From NCBI RefSeq assembly GCF_001613005.1, contig NZ_BDBN01000001.1, positions 124,001 through 188,000 on the forward strand: a stretch of DNA of 64,000 nucleotides, given 5' to 3'. The notes beneath the pieces were generated by a model. The model made no database searches, had not been told where the DNA came from, and saw only the letters and a program-made list of their open reading frames with translations. This document shows positions 28,219-38,666 of the stretch, piece after piece; the first letter of the stretch is position 1, and every line of letters begins with the position of its first letter. Both the position numbers and the translations under genes were made by a program. Origin of the DNA: Nocardia nova NBRC 15556. GTDB lineage: Bacteria > Actinomycetota > Actinomycetes > Mycobacteriales > Mycobacteriaceae.

Positions 28219-29096
28219 TGGTGACCTCCTCCGTGCTCTCCGTTGTTGTGCTCGTTGTCGTGGTGCCCGCTCTGCTGCCCGGTTACCGCCTCGGCGGTGA
28301 ATTCCGCCGTGTGAACCGCGCCGCCGTGGGCGAAGTCCAGGTAGAGCCGGAAGGCGCCGGTACTGGGCGCTTGGGCGTGGAAGGCGACCCGCGGCCCGGC
28401 GGGTGTCGAGCCGACCTCTCCTTCGGGATGAACATGAAGGTAGGACAGATCGTTCCCGCGCAGTGCGACCAGATGCCCGTAGGCACCCAGATAGGGTTGC
28501 AGATCGGTGACCGGCCGCCCGTCGCGGGTGACGGTGAATCCCACCTCGCCGCCGGCGGTCGAGAGATCGCCGTCCATGCGAACCTGGTAGCCGTCGACGG
28601 TGGTGGTGCGCGAGACCGGCGGCAGGGGCCGATCGGCGGTCGCGCCGGTCACGGTGACGGTGCGGCTGAGCACCAGTTCATCCGGCGCCGCCGTGGGCCG
28701 GGAATCTGCGAAGATGCGATAGGTGCCCGGCTGGGCCCACGTCCAATCGATCGACCAGGTGCCGGTGTCGTCGCGGACCGGGTGCACGTGCCGGTATTCG
28801 GTGGTATCGGAGCGGACGGCGATCAGATGCAGGTCCTGCTCGTGCAGATCGGTGTACTGGGTGACCGGTGCGCCGTCGGGGCCGGTGATCCGGAATCGGA
28901 GGGTGCCGGGGGTCCGAGGTTCGGTAGGTGCGCTCACCTCGGAGAGGGTGTATCCCTCCTGGGTGGCCTGAAGTCCGGTGCCGTGGCCGGGAGCCGGCTC
29001 GGCCGGATCGCCCACCAGGGCGCCGATGCCGAGCGCGGCCCCGAACAACACGACCAGTCCGCCGCCGAATGCCGCGAACTTCAGTCTGTCGTTCAT
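28215..29096 (-). CDS. Membrane-anchored His-rich copper-operon protein
   Basis: A 293-residue protein with an N-terminal hydrophobic segment ([20 protein letters not shown]) and two related beta-sandwich-like repeats: [16 protein letters not shown]...YRHVHPV and [15 protein letters not shown]...YLHVHPEGE. The HxHP signatures and the His-rich tail ([15 protein letters not shown]) point to copper binding outside the cytosolic membrane. It lies between the copper chaperone and the ATPase and is coupled to both. A periplasm-side copper sink or acceptor for copA is an inference; the family has no established function known to me. Confidence 0.75.
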   Translation of the reverse strand: MNDRLKFAAFGGGLVVLFGAALGIGALVGDPAEPAPGHGTGLQATQEGYTLSEVSAPTEPRTPGTLRFRITGPDGAPVTQYTDLHEQDLHLIAVRSDTTEYRHVHPVRDDTGTWSIDWTWAQPGTYRIFADSRPTAAPDELVLSRTVTVTGATADRPLPPVSRTTTVDGYQVRMDGDLSTAGGEVGFTVTRDGRPVTDLQPYLGAYGHLVALRGNDLSYLHVHPEGEVGSTPAGPRVAFHAQAPSTGAFRLYLDFAHGGAVHTAEFTAEAVTGQQSGHHDNEHNNGEHGGGHQ

Positions 29097-29303
29097 TCAG
29101 CTCGCCACCTGATATCCCGCCTCGTCGACGGCGGCGACGACCTCGGCGTCCGTCAGCGGTGCGGCGGATTCGACCTGGACGCGGCCGGAGGCGAGGTCTA
29201 CGTCGACGCTGGTGACGCCGTCGATCTTGCCGATCTCCTTCTGCACCGACGCCACGCAGTGGCCGCAGGTCATCCCGGTGACGGTGTAGGTGCTGGTAGC
29301 CAT
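29097..29303 (-). CDS. copZ: Copper chaperone CopZ
   Basis: A 68-residue HMA-domain protein with the metal site GMTCGHCVASV near the start. CopZ proteins carry Cu(I) in the cytosol to the exporter CopA. It is the first gene of the operon, directly abutting the next gene (its stop ends at 29097, the next start is at 29096), and AAGGAAG stands before its ATG. Confidence 0.93.
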   Translation of the reverse strand: MATSTYTVTGMTCGHCVASVQKEIGKIDGVTSVDVDLASGRVQVESAAPLTDAEVVAAVDEAGYQVAS

Positions 29304-29317
29304 GATCGCTTCCTTCG

Positions 29318-29385
29318 CTCGCTCTTATACGGTGAGGGGGTATCCCCTGACATCAATGAACATACCCCCCATGGGTACCCGGCGC
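29318..29385 (-). promoter_or_regulatory. Copper operon promoter with CsoR-like operators
   Basis: Just upstream of copZ lie two G/C-tract inverted repeats: GGGGTATCCCC (29337-29347) and TACCCCCCATGGGTA (29363-29377). On the minus strand TATAAG about 10 bp before the first repeat's downstream side is a fair -10 box, so the repeats overlap the promoter. CsoR repressors bind paired G-tract/TA sites of this kind and are released by Cu(I). No csoR gene is seen within the window. Confidence 0.55.
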
Positions 29386-29588
29386 AAGGGGGACGACGGG
29401 GAATTTCGCCCGCGGTGGCGCGCATCTCCGGCGACACCCGTCCGCGCAGGTAATCGGCCTGGCGTCGGCCGGCAATTCGGCGTCGGCTGCCTGGCGCGGC
29501 GGCCGGTGTCCGGCGAGTCCCCAGCTGCGGGAGCCCCGCGTCGCGCGGCAAACCGACCGTTTGCCGCGCGGACGGATAACCTAGCCCC

Positions 29589-30515
29589 GTGCTGTCTGTA
29601 GTACCCAGTTCCGTGGTCGTCCGCGCCCCCTCCAAGGTGAACCTTCATCTGGGGGTCGATGACCTGCGTAGCGACGGATACCACGAACTGACCACGGTCT
29701 TCCAGGCGTTGTCGCTGGCCGACGATGTGCGGATCGCTCCGGCCGGATCGCTGGCCGTGACCGTGCACGGGGAGGGCGCCGCCCAGGTGCCCACCGATCG
29801 CACGAACCTGGTGTGGCAGGCCGCCGTCCGGCTCGGACATCTGGCCGGCCGCGCTCCGCTGGTGGAGATCGAGATCGAGAAGGGTATTCCGGTGGCCGGG
29901 GGGATGGCCGGCGGCAGCGCGGATGCTGCCGCGACGCTGGTGGGGCTCAACGAATTGTGGGGGCTGGAGATGTCGCGCGACCAGTTGGCCGAGGTCGCGG
30001 CCGAACTCGGCAGCGATGTGCCCTTCGCGCTGCACGGCGGCACCGCACTGGGCCGCGGACGTGGCGAGAAACTGCTTCCGGTGTTGTCGCGCAACACTTT
30101 TCACTGGGTGCTGGCATTGGCGAAGGAGGGGCTGTCGACGCCGAAGGTATTCGGCGAACTGGACCGGTTGCGCGAGAACGGCGATCCGCCGCGCCTCGGC
30201 GACCCGCAGGAATTGCTGCAGGCGTTGGCCTCCGGCGACCCCACCCAGCTCGCGCCCCTGCTCGGCAACGATCTGCAGGCCGCCGCCCTGTCGCTGAATC
30301 CGGCCCTGCGCCGCACCCTGCGTGCCGGCGTCGAGGCGGGCGCCCTCGCCGGAATCGTCTCCGGTTCGGGGCCCACCTGTGCCTTCCTGTGCGGTAGTGA
30401 GGACGATGCGGTGGAGGTCTCGGCCGAACTCTCCGGCGCCGGGGTGTGCCGCAGCGTCCGCACCGCGACCGGTCCGGTGCCCGGTGCGCGTGTGCTGGCC
30501 GACGGGCGTCACTGA
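29589..30515 (+). CDS. ispE: CDP-ME kinase IspE
   Basis: Phosphorylates 4-diphosphocytidyl-2-C-methyl-D-erythritol in the MEP pathway to isoprenoids, which feed cell-wall polyprenol carriers and menaquinone. The 308-residue GHMP kinase has [11 protein letters not shown] at the start, the ATP loop [17 protein letters not shown] and [14 protein letters not shown] near the end. The start is the GTG at 29589. It belongs to the tatD-rpfB-ksgA-ispE order but is displaced from ksgA by the inserted block. Confidence 0.95.
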   Translation: MLSVVPSSVVVRAPSKVNLHLGVDDLRSDGYHELTTVFQALSLADDVRIAPAGSLAVTVHGEGAAQVPTDRTNLVWQAAVRLGHLAGRAPLVEIEIEKGIPVAGGMAGGSADAAATLVGLNELWGLEMSRDQLAEVAAELGSDVPFALHGGTALGRGRGEKLLPVLSRNTFHWVLALAKEGLSTPKVFGELDRLRENGDPPRLGDPQELLQALASGDPTQLAPLLGNDLQAAALSLNPALRRTLRAGVEAGALAGIVSGSGPTCAFLCGSEDDAVEVSAELSGAGVCRSVRTATGPVPGARVLADGRH

Positions 30516-30584
30516 CCGGACGTGACGAGCCGGCGCCGATCGTCGCGTGCGGGTCGGCGCCGGCCGGTAGCTACGTACGACCGT

Positions 30585-31529
30585 TCAGCTGAGAGTGTCG
30601 GCGAGGCGGTCGACCTGTTCCGGGTCTCGCCCGTAGCAGTAGAAGATCACTTCGTCGGCGCCCAGATCGGCGAATTGCTTTGTGACCGTGCGGATCTGCT
30701 CCGGTGTGGTGAGCATGCCCTCGACCATGTTCGCGCCGTAGTCGCTGAAGGCGTAGTACGCCGACATGGCGGCGCGGGCGTCGTCGATGACGTGCCGCGG
30801 ACCCAGGGCCACGTTGACCTGCGCGACGATGCGCGGTGAACCCGGGCGATCGTAGTCGCGCCAGAACCGCCGCACGGTGTCGAACAGGCCCGGCGCCCAC
30901 GAGGGTGCGGCCGCGGCGAGGAATCCGCCGCCCCAGCGTGCGACGCGTTCCAGCGCGGCGGGCTGGAATCCGCCGAACAGCAGTTCCGGACCGCCGGAGG
31001 TGTGCGGCAGCGGGCCGATCGCGGCGCAATTCTCGCTGTAGGGTTCACCGGACCAGAGTCTGCGCATCGTCGCGATCTGCTCGTCCAATCGCTTTCCGCG
31101 CGTGCGCAATTGCGTCCCGGACGCTTCATGGTCGTCGGCGCGGCCGCCGACACCGAGCCCCAGGGTGAATCGGTCGCCCGAGAGCCGGTCGAGGGTGGCG
31201 ACCTGTTTCGCGAGCAGCGCGGTCTCCCGCAGTGGCGCGAGGAGCACTTCGGTCTGCAATCGGATCCGCTGCGTCGCACCGGCCAGATGCGCAAGTGTCA
31301 CAAGGGGTTCCGGATTGTCGTAGACCAGTCGATCGAGCAGTCCGAGGGTGGAGAACGGGCCCGATTCGGCCCGCTCGGCCCATGCGACGAGTGACTGTGG
31401 GGCGGCGATCGGCAGCCCGATGCCGACCTTCACGCCGTGGGCTGTGCGCAGTGCGTCCGGCTGCCCGGAACTGTCGCCTGCACGGTCGCCGGGTGACGAG
31501 GTGGCAATGGCGGATGACGAGTCGGTCAT
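30585..31529 (-). CDS. LLM-class flavin-dependent oxidoreductase
   Basis: A 314-residue luciferase-like TIM-barrel protein. Typical stretches are VGIGLPIAAPQSLVAWAERAE, RIRLQTEVLLAPLR, LAKQVATLDRLSGDRFTLGLGVG and GGFQPAALERVARWGGGF. The class uses FMN or coenzyme F420; in mycolata F420-dependent members are common, but the cofactor cannot be told here. The first 30 residues are a Ser-rich addition of low complexity. The ATG has GGAGG at good distance. Confidence 0.83.
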   Translation of the reverse strand: MTDSSSAIATSSPGDRAGDSSGQPDALRTAHGVKVGIGLPIAAPQSLVAWAERAESGPFSTLGLLDRLVYDNPEPLVTLAHLAGATQRIRLQTEVLLAPLRETALLAKQVATLDRLSGDRFTLGLGVGGRADDHEASGTQLRTRGKRLDEQIATMRRLWSGEPYSENCAAIGPLPHTSGGPELLFGGFQPAALERVARWGGGFLAAAAPSWAPGLFDTVRRFWRDYDRPGSPRIVAQVNVALGPRHVIDDARAAMSAYYAFSDYGANMVEGMLTTPEQIRTVTKQFADLGADEVIFYCYGRDPEQVDRLADTLS

Positions 31530-32016
31530 GAGAATCCTCCGAATGTGGGGTCGGCAAATCAGCGCCGCCCACTCCGCGCCCTCACGAGGCGGGGCTCCCG
31601 CACTACGGCCATACTTCTGGAGAGCCCATTTGGATTGCCCGCAGAGTACCTATGCCTCAACCTTTTTCGCAACCGCGATCCATGTGTGGAGCCACGCGGT
31701 ACCGCTGCGGTTCGGTCCGCCGCAGAGGAGGGACACGGCCGCAGTGGGACGGTTACGGTAAGCGCGGAGCCGAGAACCGTGTGCATGTGTGGCCGCGCCG
31801 CCATCCGCGTGCGTTTGGTGTGATCCGCGAGAGGCGGGCTCGCGCCCGGTTCACCCGCGCCGGAAGTGCGCACCCTCGTGCCGTAACCTTCACGGGTGAA
31901 GCCGACGGGCGTGGTCCCGCCGCTGCGGGAGCGCAGCCGGCGCGCGCGACGCGGCCGGATCCGCCGAGCTCGTGGCACACCCGGAGGCCCCGCCATACTC
32001 GGAGAGGACTGACCCC
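31530..32016. promoter_or_regulatory. Intergenic region before the ABC-F gene
   Basis: About 490 bp between divergent genes. No convincing protein gene is present. Two items stand out. The palindrome CTTCACGGGTGAAG (31888-31901) overlaps TAACCT, a fair -10 box at 31884-31889. Upstream of it a 12-codon frame starting at ATG 31785 reads MCGRAAIRVRLV. Either could belong to control of the ABC-F gene. Confidence 0.35.
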
Positions 32017-33819
<1,803 letters not shown>

Positions 33820-33857
33820 GCAGTTACGACCGTCGGCGGCGGCCGGGGCCTCCGGCC

Positions 33858-34190
33858 TCACCACAGGTGCAGGAAGTCCCGAACGTCGTCGTATCCGTCG
33901 AGAGCCCGGCCGTCGACATCCGAAGGGTCCGCTTCGGCCCGGGCCGCAAGGGATTTCACCAGCGCCACGGCGTCGACACCGAGGTGGCCGAATCGTCGCG
34001 CGGTGTGCCCCAGGCACAGTACGGCCAGCCCGAGCAGTGGACTTCCCGAGACTGCGCGCGTCCCGACCTGCATACACCAGTGTTCGACGAAATCTCGGTC
34101 CTCGTCGTTCAACGCGCTTCCGACCAGGACGTCCGCGGCCTCCCCTTCGGCGGTGCGATCGCGCAGGGCCCGCTCCAATGTCTCGACCAC
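33858..34190 (-). CDS. Small protein, possibly immunity-like
   Basis: About 110 residues, acidic, with LLGLAVLCLGHTARRFGHLG and ALDGYDDVRDFLHLW. The style (a conserved GLAVLCLGHxAR helix pair and a closing DDVRDFL segment) reminds me of small immunity-type proteins found near polymorphic toxins, but no toxin gene is next to it. The start is unsure: the GTG at 34190 is used; a GTG at 34295 would overlap the upstream gene by 37 bp. Function unknown. Confidence 0.5.
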   Translation of the reverse strand: MVETLERALRDRTAEGEAADVLVGSALNDEDRDFVEHWCMQVGTRAVSGSPLLGLAVLCLGHTARRFGHLGVDAVALVKSLAARAEADPSDVDGRALDGYDDVRDFLHLW

Positions 34191-34258
34191 GACCGCATGC
34201 GGTAGCGCGGGCGGGTTGTGGAATGTCCGATGAGTGTGCGCGGTGGTCCTATCGCGTT

Positions 34259-35203
34259 TCAGAGCGCGTGGCCCAGTGGCGGCACCGGCAGGCACGCACA
34301 GGTGAAATCCGTGCCGAACGAGGTGAGCGCGATGCTGCGGTAGGCGACCTTGGTGCCGAATCCGCGCTTGAGCAACCGCCGCACCTCGGGCTGTGATTCG
34401 AGCAACTGATAGCGGGCCGGGTTGTCCAGCTGATCGCCCTCGACGGTGATGAGGCCGAGGCGGCGCAGATTGGTCAGATAGGTGATCGCCCGGTCGGGGA
34501 AGCGCAGCGCCGCGGTCTCGCCGATCAGCGACATGCCGACCTCGATGCGCTGGGTGCCCGAACTCAACGGCCGCCCGGTGCGGATGTCGAGCGCCGGCTG
34601 CGGCCCGTCGAGGTAGAGGAAGCGCAGGATCCGGGCCTCGTCGGGAGCCAGTTCGGCGAGGATGCGCGCGAAGGCCGGATGGTCGCTGTCCTCGCAGTGC
34701 ACATCGGCCGAGCGGCGCAGCAGTTCGGCGCCGCGATCGCGCAGGCTCGGCGCCGAGCCGGTGGGGGCGCCCGCGGGTGCGGCATCGATACCGAGCGCCC
34801 GCCGCACCGAGTCGCGAACCTGCTCGCCGGCCTCGGAGAGCACATGCCGCGGCGGCTGCCCGGACATGCTGCCGCGCACCACCGTGGCCGTCACCCCCAC
34901 TGCGGTGCCCAGGCCCCAGGCCGCGGCCTCGGTCACCGCGGAGAGCGCCACCCGCACCACACCGGTCGTGGTGCGCACGGGACCCGCCCAGCCCGGGCGG
35001 GCATCCTCGGACAGCATCAATTCGGCCGACCGGCGCGCGACGAGGTCGGTGGAGCGTGCGTCCGGGTCGGGGAAGACCGTCTCGATTTCGGTCGCACCGG
35101 TACCGGCCGCCGCGTCGGCGCCGGATTCGGCCACCACCTCGGCGTATTCGATCGAAAACTCGGCGCCGTCACCGGTTTCCGGCGCGGATCCGCTCACAGC
35201 CAT
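34259..35203 (-). CDS. Abi-alpha (DUF4393) family protein, copy 1
   Basis: A 314-residue protein of the abortive-infection alpha type. After an acidic N-terminus and a hydrophobic helical part (VVRVALSAVTEAAAWGLGTAVGVTATVVRG) comes the conserved core RRSADVHCEDSDHPAFARIL, then DEARILRFLYLDGPQPALDI and FPDRAITYLTNLRRLGLI, ending LTSFGTDFTCACL. The ATG at 35203 overlaps the end of the DUF445 gene by 10 bp, so the two are coupled. A paralogue with the same core lies on the other side of the DUF445 gene. The family name comes from phage-defence context; its activity is unknown. Confidence 0.8.
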   Translation of the reverse strand: MAVSGSAPETGDGAEFSIEYAEVVAESGADAAAGTGATEIETVFPDPDARSTDLVARRSAELMLSEDARPGWAGPVRTTTGVVRVALSAVTEAAAWGLGTAVGVTATVVRGSMSGQPPRHVLSEAGEQVRDSVRRALGIDAAPAGAPTGSAPSLRDRGAELLRRSADVHCEDSDHPAFARILAELAPDEARILRFLYLDGPQPALDIRTGRPLSSGTQRIEVGMSLIGETAALRFPDRAITYLTNLRRLGLITVEGDQLDNPARYQLLESQPEVRRLLKRGFGTKVAYRSIALTSFGTDFTCACLPVPPLGHAL

Positions 35204-36516
35204 ACGTTCGCTACTTCCGTTCCGAAGATCAGAAGATGAGCGTAACCGGCGATGAGCCCCAGCACACCGCCATGGACGAACAAAAGCCACTCGTCCTGTT
35301 TGATCGCCGCGCGCAGCATGTCGACGAAGTCCGGCGGTTTCAGCGCCGCCATCTGCTTGGCGATGTACTGGCTGACCTGCCGGCTCTGCTGGGCGTTGAA
35401 TCCGGGATCGGCGAAGGCGGCCGGTGCCAGCGATTTGGCCTCGTCGGTGAAGCGGTTCTGCAGGGTCGCGTAGTCGCGACTGCCGATCACGAACTTCAGC
35501 GCCCCGCGCATCGGCCCGAGCGCGCGGTCGGTGGCCGGGCGCAGGGTGTCCTCGAGAACCTGCATGGTGCGGTCCGAGCGCGGGCCGTTCAGCAGTTCGT
35601 CACCGACATTGGCGATCGTGATGATCTGGGTGGCCACCAATTCGGCATAGCCCTCGGTGATTTCGGGCTGCCGCTTGATCAGCAGACCCTGCCGCCACGG
35701 GCACCACCACTTCGGATAGGCGGGTTCGAAGATCATGTTGAGCCCGATCCAGTTGACCACCCAGCCGATGATCACACCGCCGACCGGCAGCACCACCAGC
35801 GGCGACCAATGCGTCAGATGCAGCACCGCGACGAGCACCAGACCCATCGGCGCGCCGAAATAGAAGCCGAAGTTCTGCATGAACCGCAACTCCTTGGCGC
35901 CCAGCACCTGAAATACGGTGTTGAGCAACTGCGGCCGCGATTGGAAATATCGGATCACCATCTGTTTGACATCGAGCAGTTGTTCGATGTTCGACCCGAG
36001 TTCGTCGGTCAGTTCCTTGAGGATATCCGGAAGTTGTTCCCGGACCCGCTCGTGTACCAACTCCCGGACCTGCGCGGGCAGGTTGTACCAGAGCTGCGGA
36101 TGTTCCCGGCGGGCAATCTCCTCGACGATGTCGCGGATCTGCGACTGCGCCATATCGGTCAGATGCGCGGCCAGTTCATCGGGCTCCAGTTCGCGATAGA
36201 AGTCGGCGACGCTGCCGAGTTTCGAGAGCCCTTTGTCGACCGCGATCGAGGCCATCTTGTCCGCGCGCGAGGGCACGATTCCCTGCCAGCCCATGCGGCC
36301 GTCGTACTGCAGCAGCGGCAGCACCTGAATGCGCTTGGGAAGATAGGGGAACAACCATTTCAGACCCGGTACCCGAAACCCGTGAAAGCGTAGCGGCTTG
36401 AACAGCATCAGGATGCCGGTCCAGTTGGTGATATAGCCGATGACACCCGTGAAGAGGGGGATCGTGATCAGTTCCAGCAAAATCGTCGGGTGAAAACCCA
36501 GCAAACTATCCAGCAC
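35194..36516 (-). CDS. DUF445-family membrane protein
   Basis: A 440-residue inner-membrane protein. Membrane segments lie near the N-terminus (about 10-40, LLELITIPLFTGVIGYITNW), in the middle (about 215-260, with VLVAVLHLTHW and LPVGGVIIGWVVNWIGLNMIF) and at the end (LGLIAGYAHLLIFG). The repeated GxxxNWxGIxM/IF pattern (TNWTGILMLFKP and VNWIGLNMIFEP) is the DUF445 mark. A long helical stretch fills residues 80-205. AGGAGG stands before the GTG start. It is the first gene of a unit with the Abi-alpha gene downstream and is divergent from a second Abi-alpha gene. Function of the family is unknown. Confidence 0.85.
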   Translation of the reverse strand: MLDSLLGFHPTILLELITIPLFTGVIGYITNWTGILMLFKPLRFHGFRVPGLKWLFPYLPKRIQVLPLLQYDGRMGWQGIVPSRADKMASIAVDKGLSKLGSVADFYRELEPDELAAHLTDMAQSQIRDIVEEIARREHPQLWYNLPAQVRELVHERVREQLPDILKELTDELGSNIEQLLDVKQMVIRYFQSRPQLLNTVFQVLGAKELRFMQNFGFYFGAPMGLVLVAVLHLTHWSPLVVLPVGGVIIGWVVNWIGLNMIFEPAYPKWWCPWRQGLLIKRQPEITEGYAELVATQIITIANVGDELLNGPRSDRTMQVLEDTLRPATDRALGPMRGALKFVIGSRDYATLQNRFTDEAKSLAPAAFADPGFNAQQSRQVSQYIAKQMAALKPPDFVDMLRAAIKQDEWLLFVHGGVLGLIAGYAHLLIFGTEVANVWL

Positions 36517-36935
36517 GACACCCTCCTGCCGACCCCTTACCGGTGACCGCCGTCACACCGGCACTACAACGTACCCCGTCGGCCAGGCGAACCTTACTGT
36601 GAATTCCGGAAACGGGTCCAATTGCGACCGGAGCGACGCGGCCGGAGGCGGCAGCGAGCGTAACCACGGAGGCCGCCGCGGAAGTCGCCATCCAATTCGG
36701 GTTTGGAAGCCGCTACACGGTAGCGTATCGGCGGAGACTTCGATCACATCGTGCGATCGGAATGTCGCACCGGACAGCGGCAGCCGCAAGAATGACCGGA
36801 ACCACATTCATGCCGCTATCGCTGTGCGGGTGTCGGCGCTCATGGCCGAGAGCCGCCGAACATGGCCGGTGGCCTTCGGGGTGCGGTAAGAATATGTGAG
36901 CGGATTCGTTCACCTGGCGATATTCGGAGAATGAC
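36517..36935 (+). promoter_or_regulatory. Divergent promoter region with inverted repeat
   Basis: About 420 bp between the DUF445 gene and the second Abi-alpha gene, with no gene of its own that I can support. GTGAGCG-GATT-CGTTCAC (36896-36913) is a 7-bp inverted repeat with one mismatch, ending 22 bp before the start of the Abi-alpha gene, a place where an operator would overlap its promoter or leader. Confidence 0.4.
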
Positions 36936-37808
36936 GTGACAGACGACAGGACCGGACAGGATGTGGTCCGACCCGGTTCCCGCGCTGTGGAACGCAGCTC
37001 GGACGTGGAGAAGCGGCAGATCAGCAACGAAGCCCGCATGATCCGCGGCGTCTTCCGGGCTGCCGGCCTGGCAGCCGGGACCGCGGTCCGCGGCGGCCAG
37101 TGGGCCGTCGGCACCGGTCTGGAGGTCACCAAGCAGATCGCCCAGGCCGCGCTGGACGGCGAATCCTCCACCGAGATCGCCGAACGCACCGGAGCCGCAC
37201 TGCAGTCCGTCGCCCGCAGCGTCCTCGGCGTCACCGAGGGTTCGGTGCGCGAGATCGTCAGTTACGTCCCCACCAACGGCCAGGCGCCCGGCCCGTCGAC
37301 CGGCGGGCTGGTCCGCTCCTCGACCCTGGTCGATCTGCGCCGCCGCGGCGACAATCTGCTCGCGCGCTCGGCCGATGTGTACTTCACCGAGGAAGTCCAT
37401 CCGGCCTACGACCGCATTCTCGATCAGCTGTCCTCGGACGAGGCGCGGATTCTGCGGTTCATGGCCATCAACGGCCCGCAGCCCTCGGTCGACGTGCGCA
37501 CCAACCGGCCGCTGGGGATCGGTTCCGAGCTGGTCGCGGGAGATCTGACCTCGGTGCCGGAGCAGGCCGGCGTGCGGTATCCGGACCGGTCGCGGCTGTA
37601 TCTGATCAACCTGAACCGGCTCGGTCTGCTGACCACTTCCGACGATCCGGTGGTGTTGAGCCGTTATATGGTGCTCGAGGTCCAGCCGATCGTGGAATCG
37701 GCGCTCAAGCAGGCCGGCCGGGTGCCCAAGATCGTGCGAAAGAGCTTGCGCCTCACCGAATTCGGCGAGGACTTCTGCAAGACCTGCTTCACCATCAACG
37801 GGTCCTGA
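36936..37808 (+). CDS. Abi-alpha (DUF4393) family protein, copy 2
   Basis: A 290-residue paralogue of the protein at 34259-35203. The shared core reads LLARSADVYFTEEVHPAYDRI, DEARILRFMAINGPQPSVDV, NRPLGIGSELV and YPDRSRLYLINLNRLGLL, and it closes with LTEFGEDFCKTCFTI. Both copies therefore keep a Cys pair near the C-terminus. The N-terminal part has an amphipathic helical stretch (VFRAAGLAAGTAVRGGQWAV) in place of the other copy's longer hydrophobic part. GGAGA precedes the GTG start. It is divergent from the DUF445 gene. Confidence 0.8.
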   Translation: MTDDRTGQDVVRPGSRAVERSSDVEKRQISNEARMIRGVFRAAGLAAGTAVRGGQWAVGTGLEVTKQIAQAALDGESSTEIAERTGAALQSVARSVLGVTEGSVREIVSYVPTNGQAPGPSTGGLVRSSTLVDLRRRGDNLLARSADVYFTEEVHPAYDRILDQLSSDEARILRFMAINGPQPSVDVRTNRPLGIGSELVAGDLTSVPEQAGVRYPDRSRLYLINLNRLGLLTTSDDPVVLSRYMVLEVQPIVESALKQAGRVPKIVRKSLRLTEFGEDFCKTCFTINGS

Positions 37809-37897
37809 CCCGCGGCTGCCGGTCAACGCTGTGTAGCGATACGATACAGATTTTCCGATCTGCGCAGATTCGCCGGATCCGGTGGGATTGTTGAGGT

Positions 37898-38458
37898 ATG
37901 GATTCCGATGCCGTCTCCGCGATCAGCCGGCTGAAGTTCCGGTACCTGAGAGCACTCGACACCAAATCGTGGGAAGACTTCGCCGACACGATGATCCCGG
38001 AGGCGACGGCGACCTACAGCGAGTACCTGCAGTTCGAGTCGCGTGATGCGTTCCTGGCGTTCATGCGCAATACCCTCGGGCCCCACGTCATCACCGAACA
38101 TCGGTGCGACCATCCCGAGATCGATATCGACGGCGATTCGGCGACCGGCACCTGGTACCTGGCCGACACCGTGCTCATTCCCGGTCACAACATGCTGCTG
38201 CGCGGGGCGGCGTTCTACAACGACCGGTATGTGCGCTGCGACGACGGCCAGTGGCGTATCGCCCACACCGGATACGAGCGGACCTACGAGGTGGTGCTGT
38301 CGCTGTCGGACCTGCCGAGTCTGCGCCTGACCGCCAGCCGGTGGGGCGTGATCACCGGTGAACCGGGTTCGGTGCCCGATATCCCGGCCGTGGTGTCGAA
38401 TATCGAGGACACTCCGGGCGGGTCGGTCGAGGAAGAACCGGACGAGGCGATCGGCTGA
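37898..38458 (+). CDS. SnoaL-like NTF2-fold protein
   Basis: A 186-residue protein whose first 140 residues fit the SnoaL-like NTF2 fold: ISRLKFRYLRALDTKSWEDF, a central HRCDHPEIDIDGDSATGTW and DGQWRIAHTGYERTYE. The family includes polyketide cyclases, dehydratases and steroid isomerases, mostly with small hydrophobic ligands. The C-terminal tail is acidic and disordered. No partner gene suggests a substrate. Confidence 0.8.
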   Translation: MDSDAVSAISRLKFRYLRALDTKSWEDFADTMIPEATATYSEYLQFESRDAFLAFMRNTLGPHVITEHRCDHPEIDIDGDSATGTWYLADTVLIPGHNMLLRGAAFYNDRYVRCDDGQWRIAHTGYERTYEVVLSLSDLPSLRLTASRWGVITGEPGSVPDIPAVVSNIEDTPGGSVEEEPDEAIG

Positions 38459-38485
38459 GTTTTCGGCGACGGCTTCGCCGACGCG

Positions 38486-38580
38486 GGTTTTCGGCCCCCT
38501 GGGCCTCGATTTTTCCCTCCTCCGCTCAGTCGCTGCGCTCCCTCGCTCCGTCAGTCCAAAATCGAGGCGGGCCGAAAACC
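38486..38580. repeat. Palindromic intergenic repeat, copy A
   Basis: A 95-bp imperfect palindrome: outer arms GGTTTTCGGCCC / GGGCCGAAAACC, inner arms CCTCGATTTT / AAAATCGAGG, and a GCTCAGTCGCTGCGC-type centre. A second copy in opposite orientation stands at 58613-58705. The two copies differ at paired positions in the outer arm, which argues that the structure matters. It lies between two convergent genes (SnoaL-like and prfC) and could terminate both. Confidence 0.8.
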
Positions 38581-38666
38581 ACCAAGGTCTACGATGCGCC
38601 AATGGTGAACCGGCCGTACCGGTTTATCGGCGATCTGGCGGGGCCCTGCGTGATCCGGCCACGCAG

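Noticed and set aside
31559..31996. 145-codon frame in the ABC-F upstream region
   Set aside because: Arg-rich, no ribosome-binding site, crosses the probable promoter.
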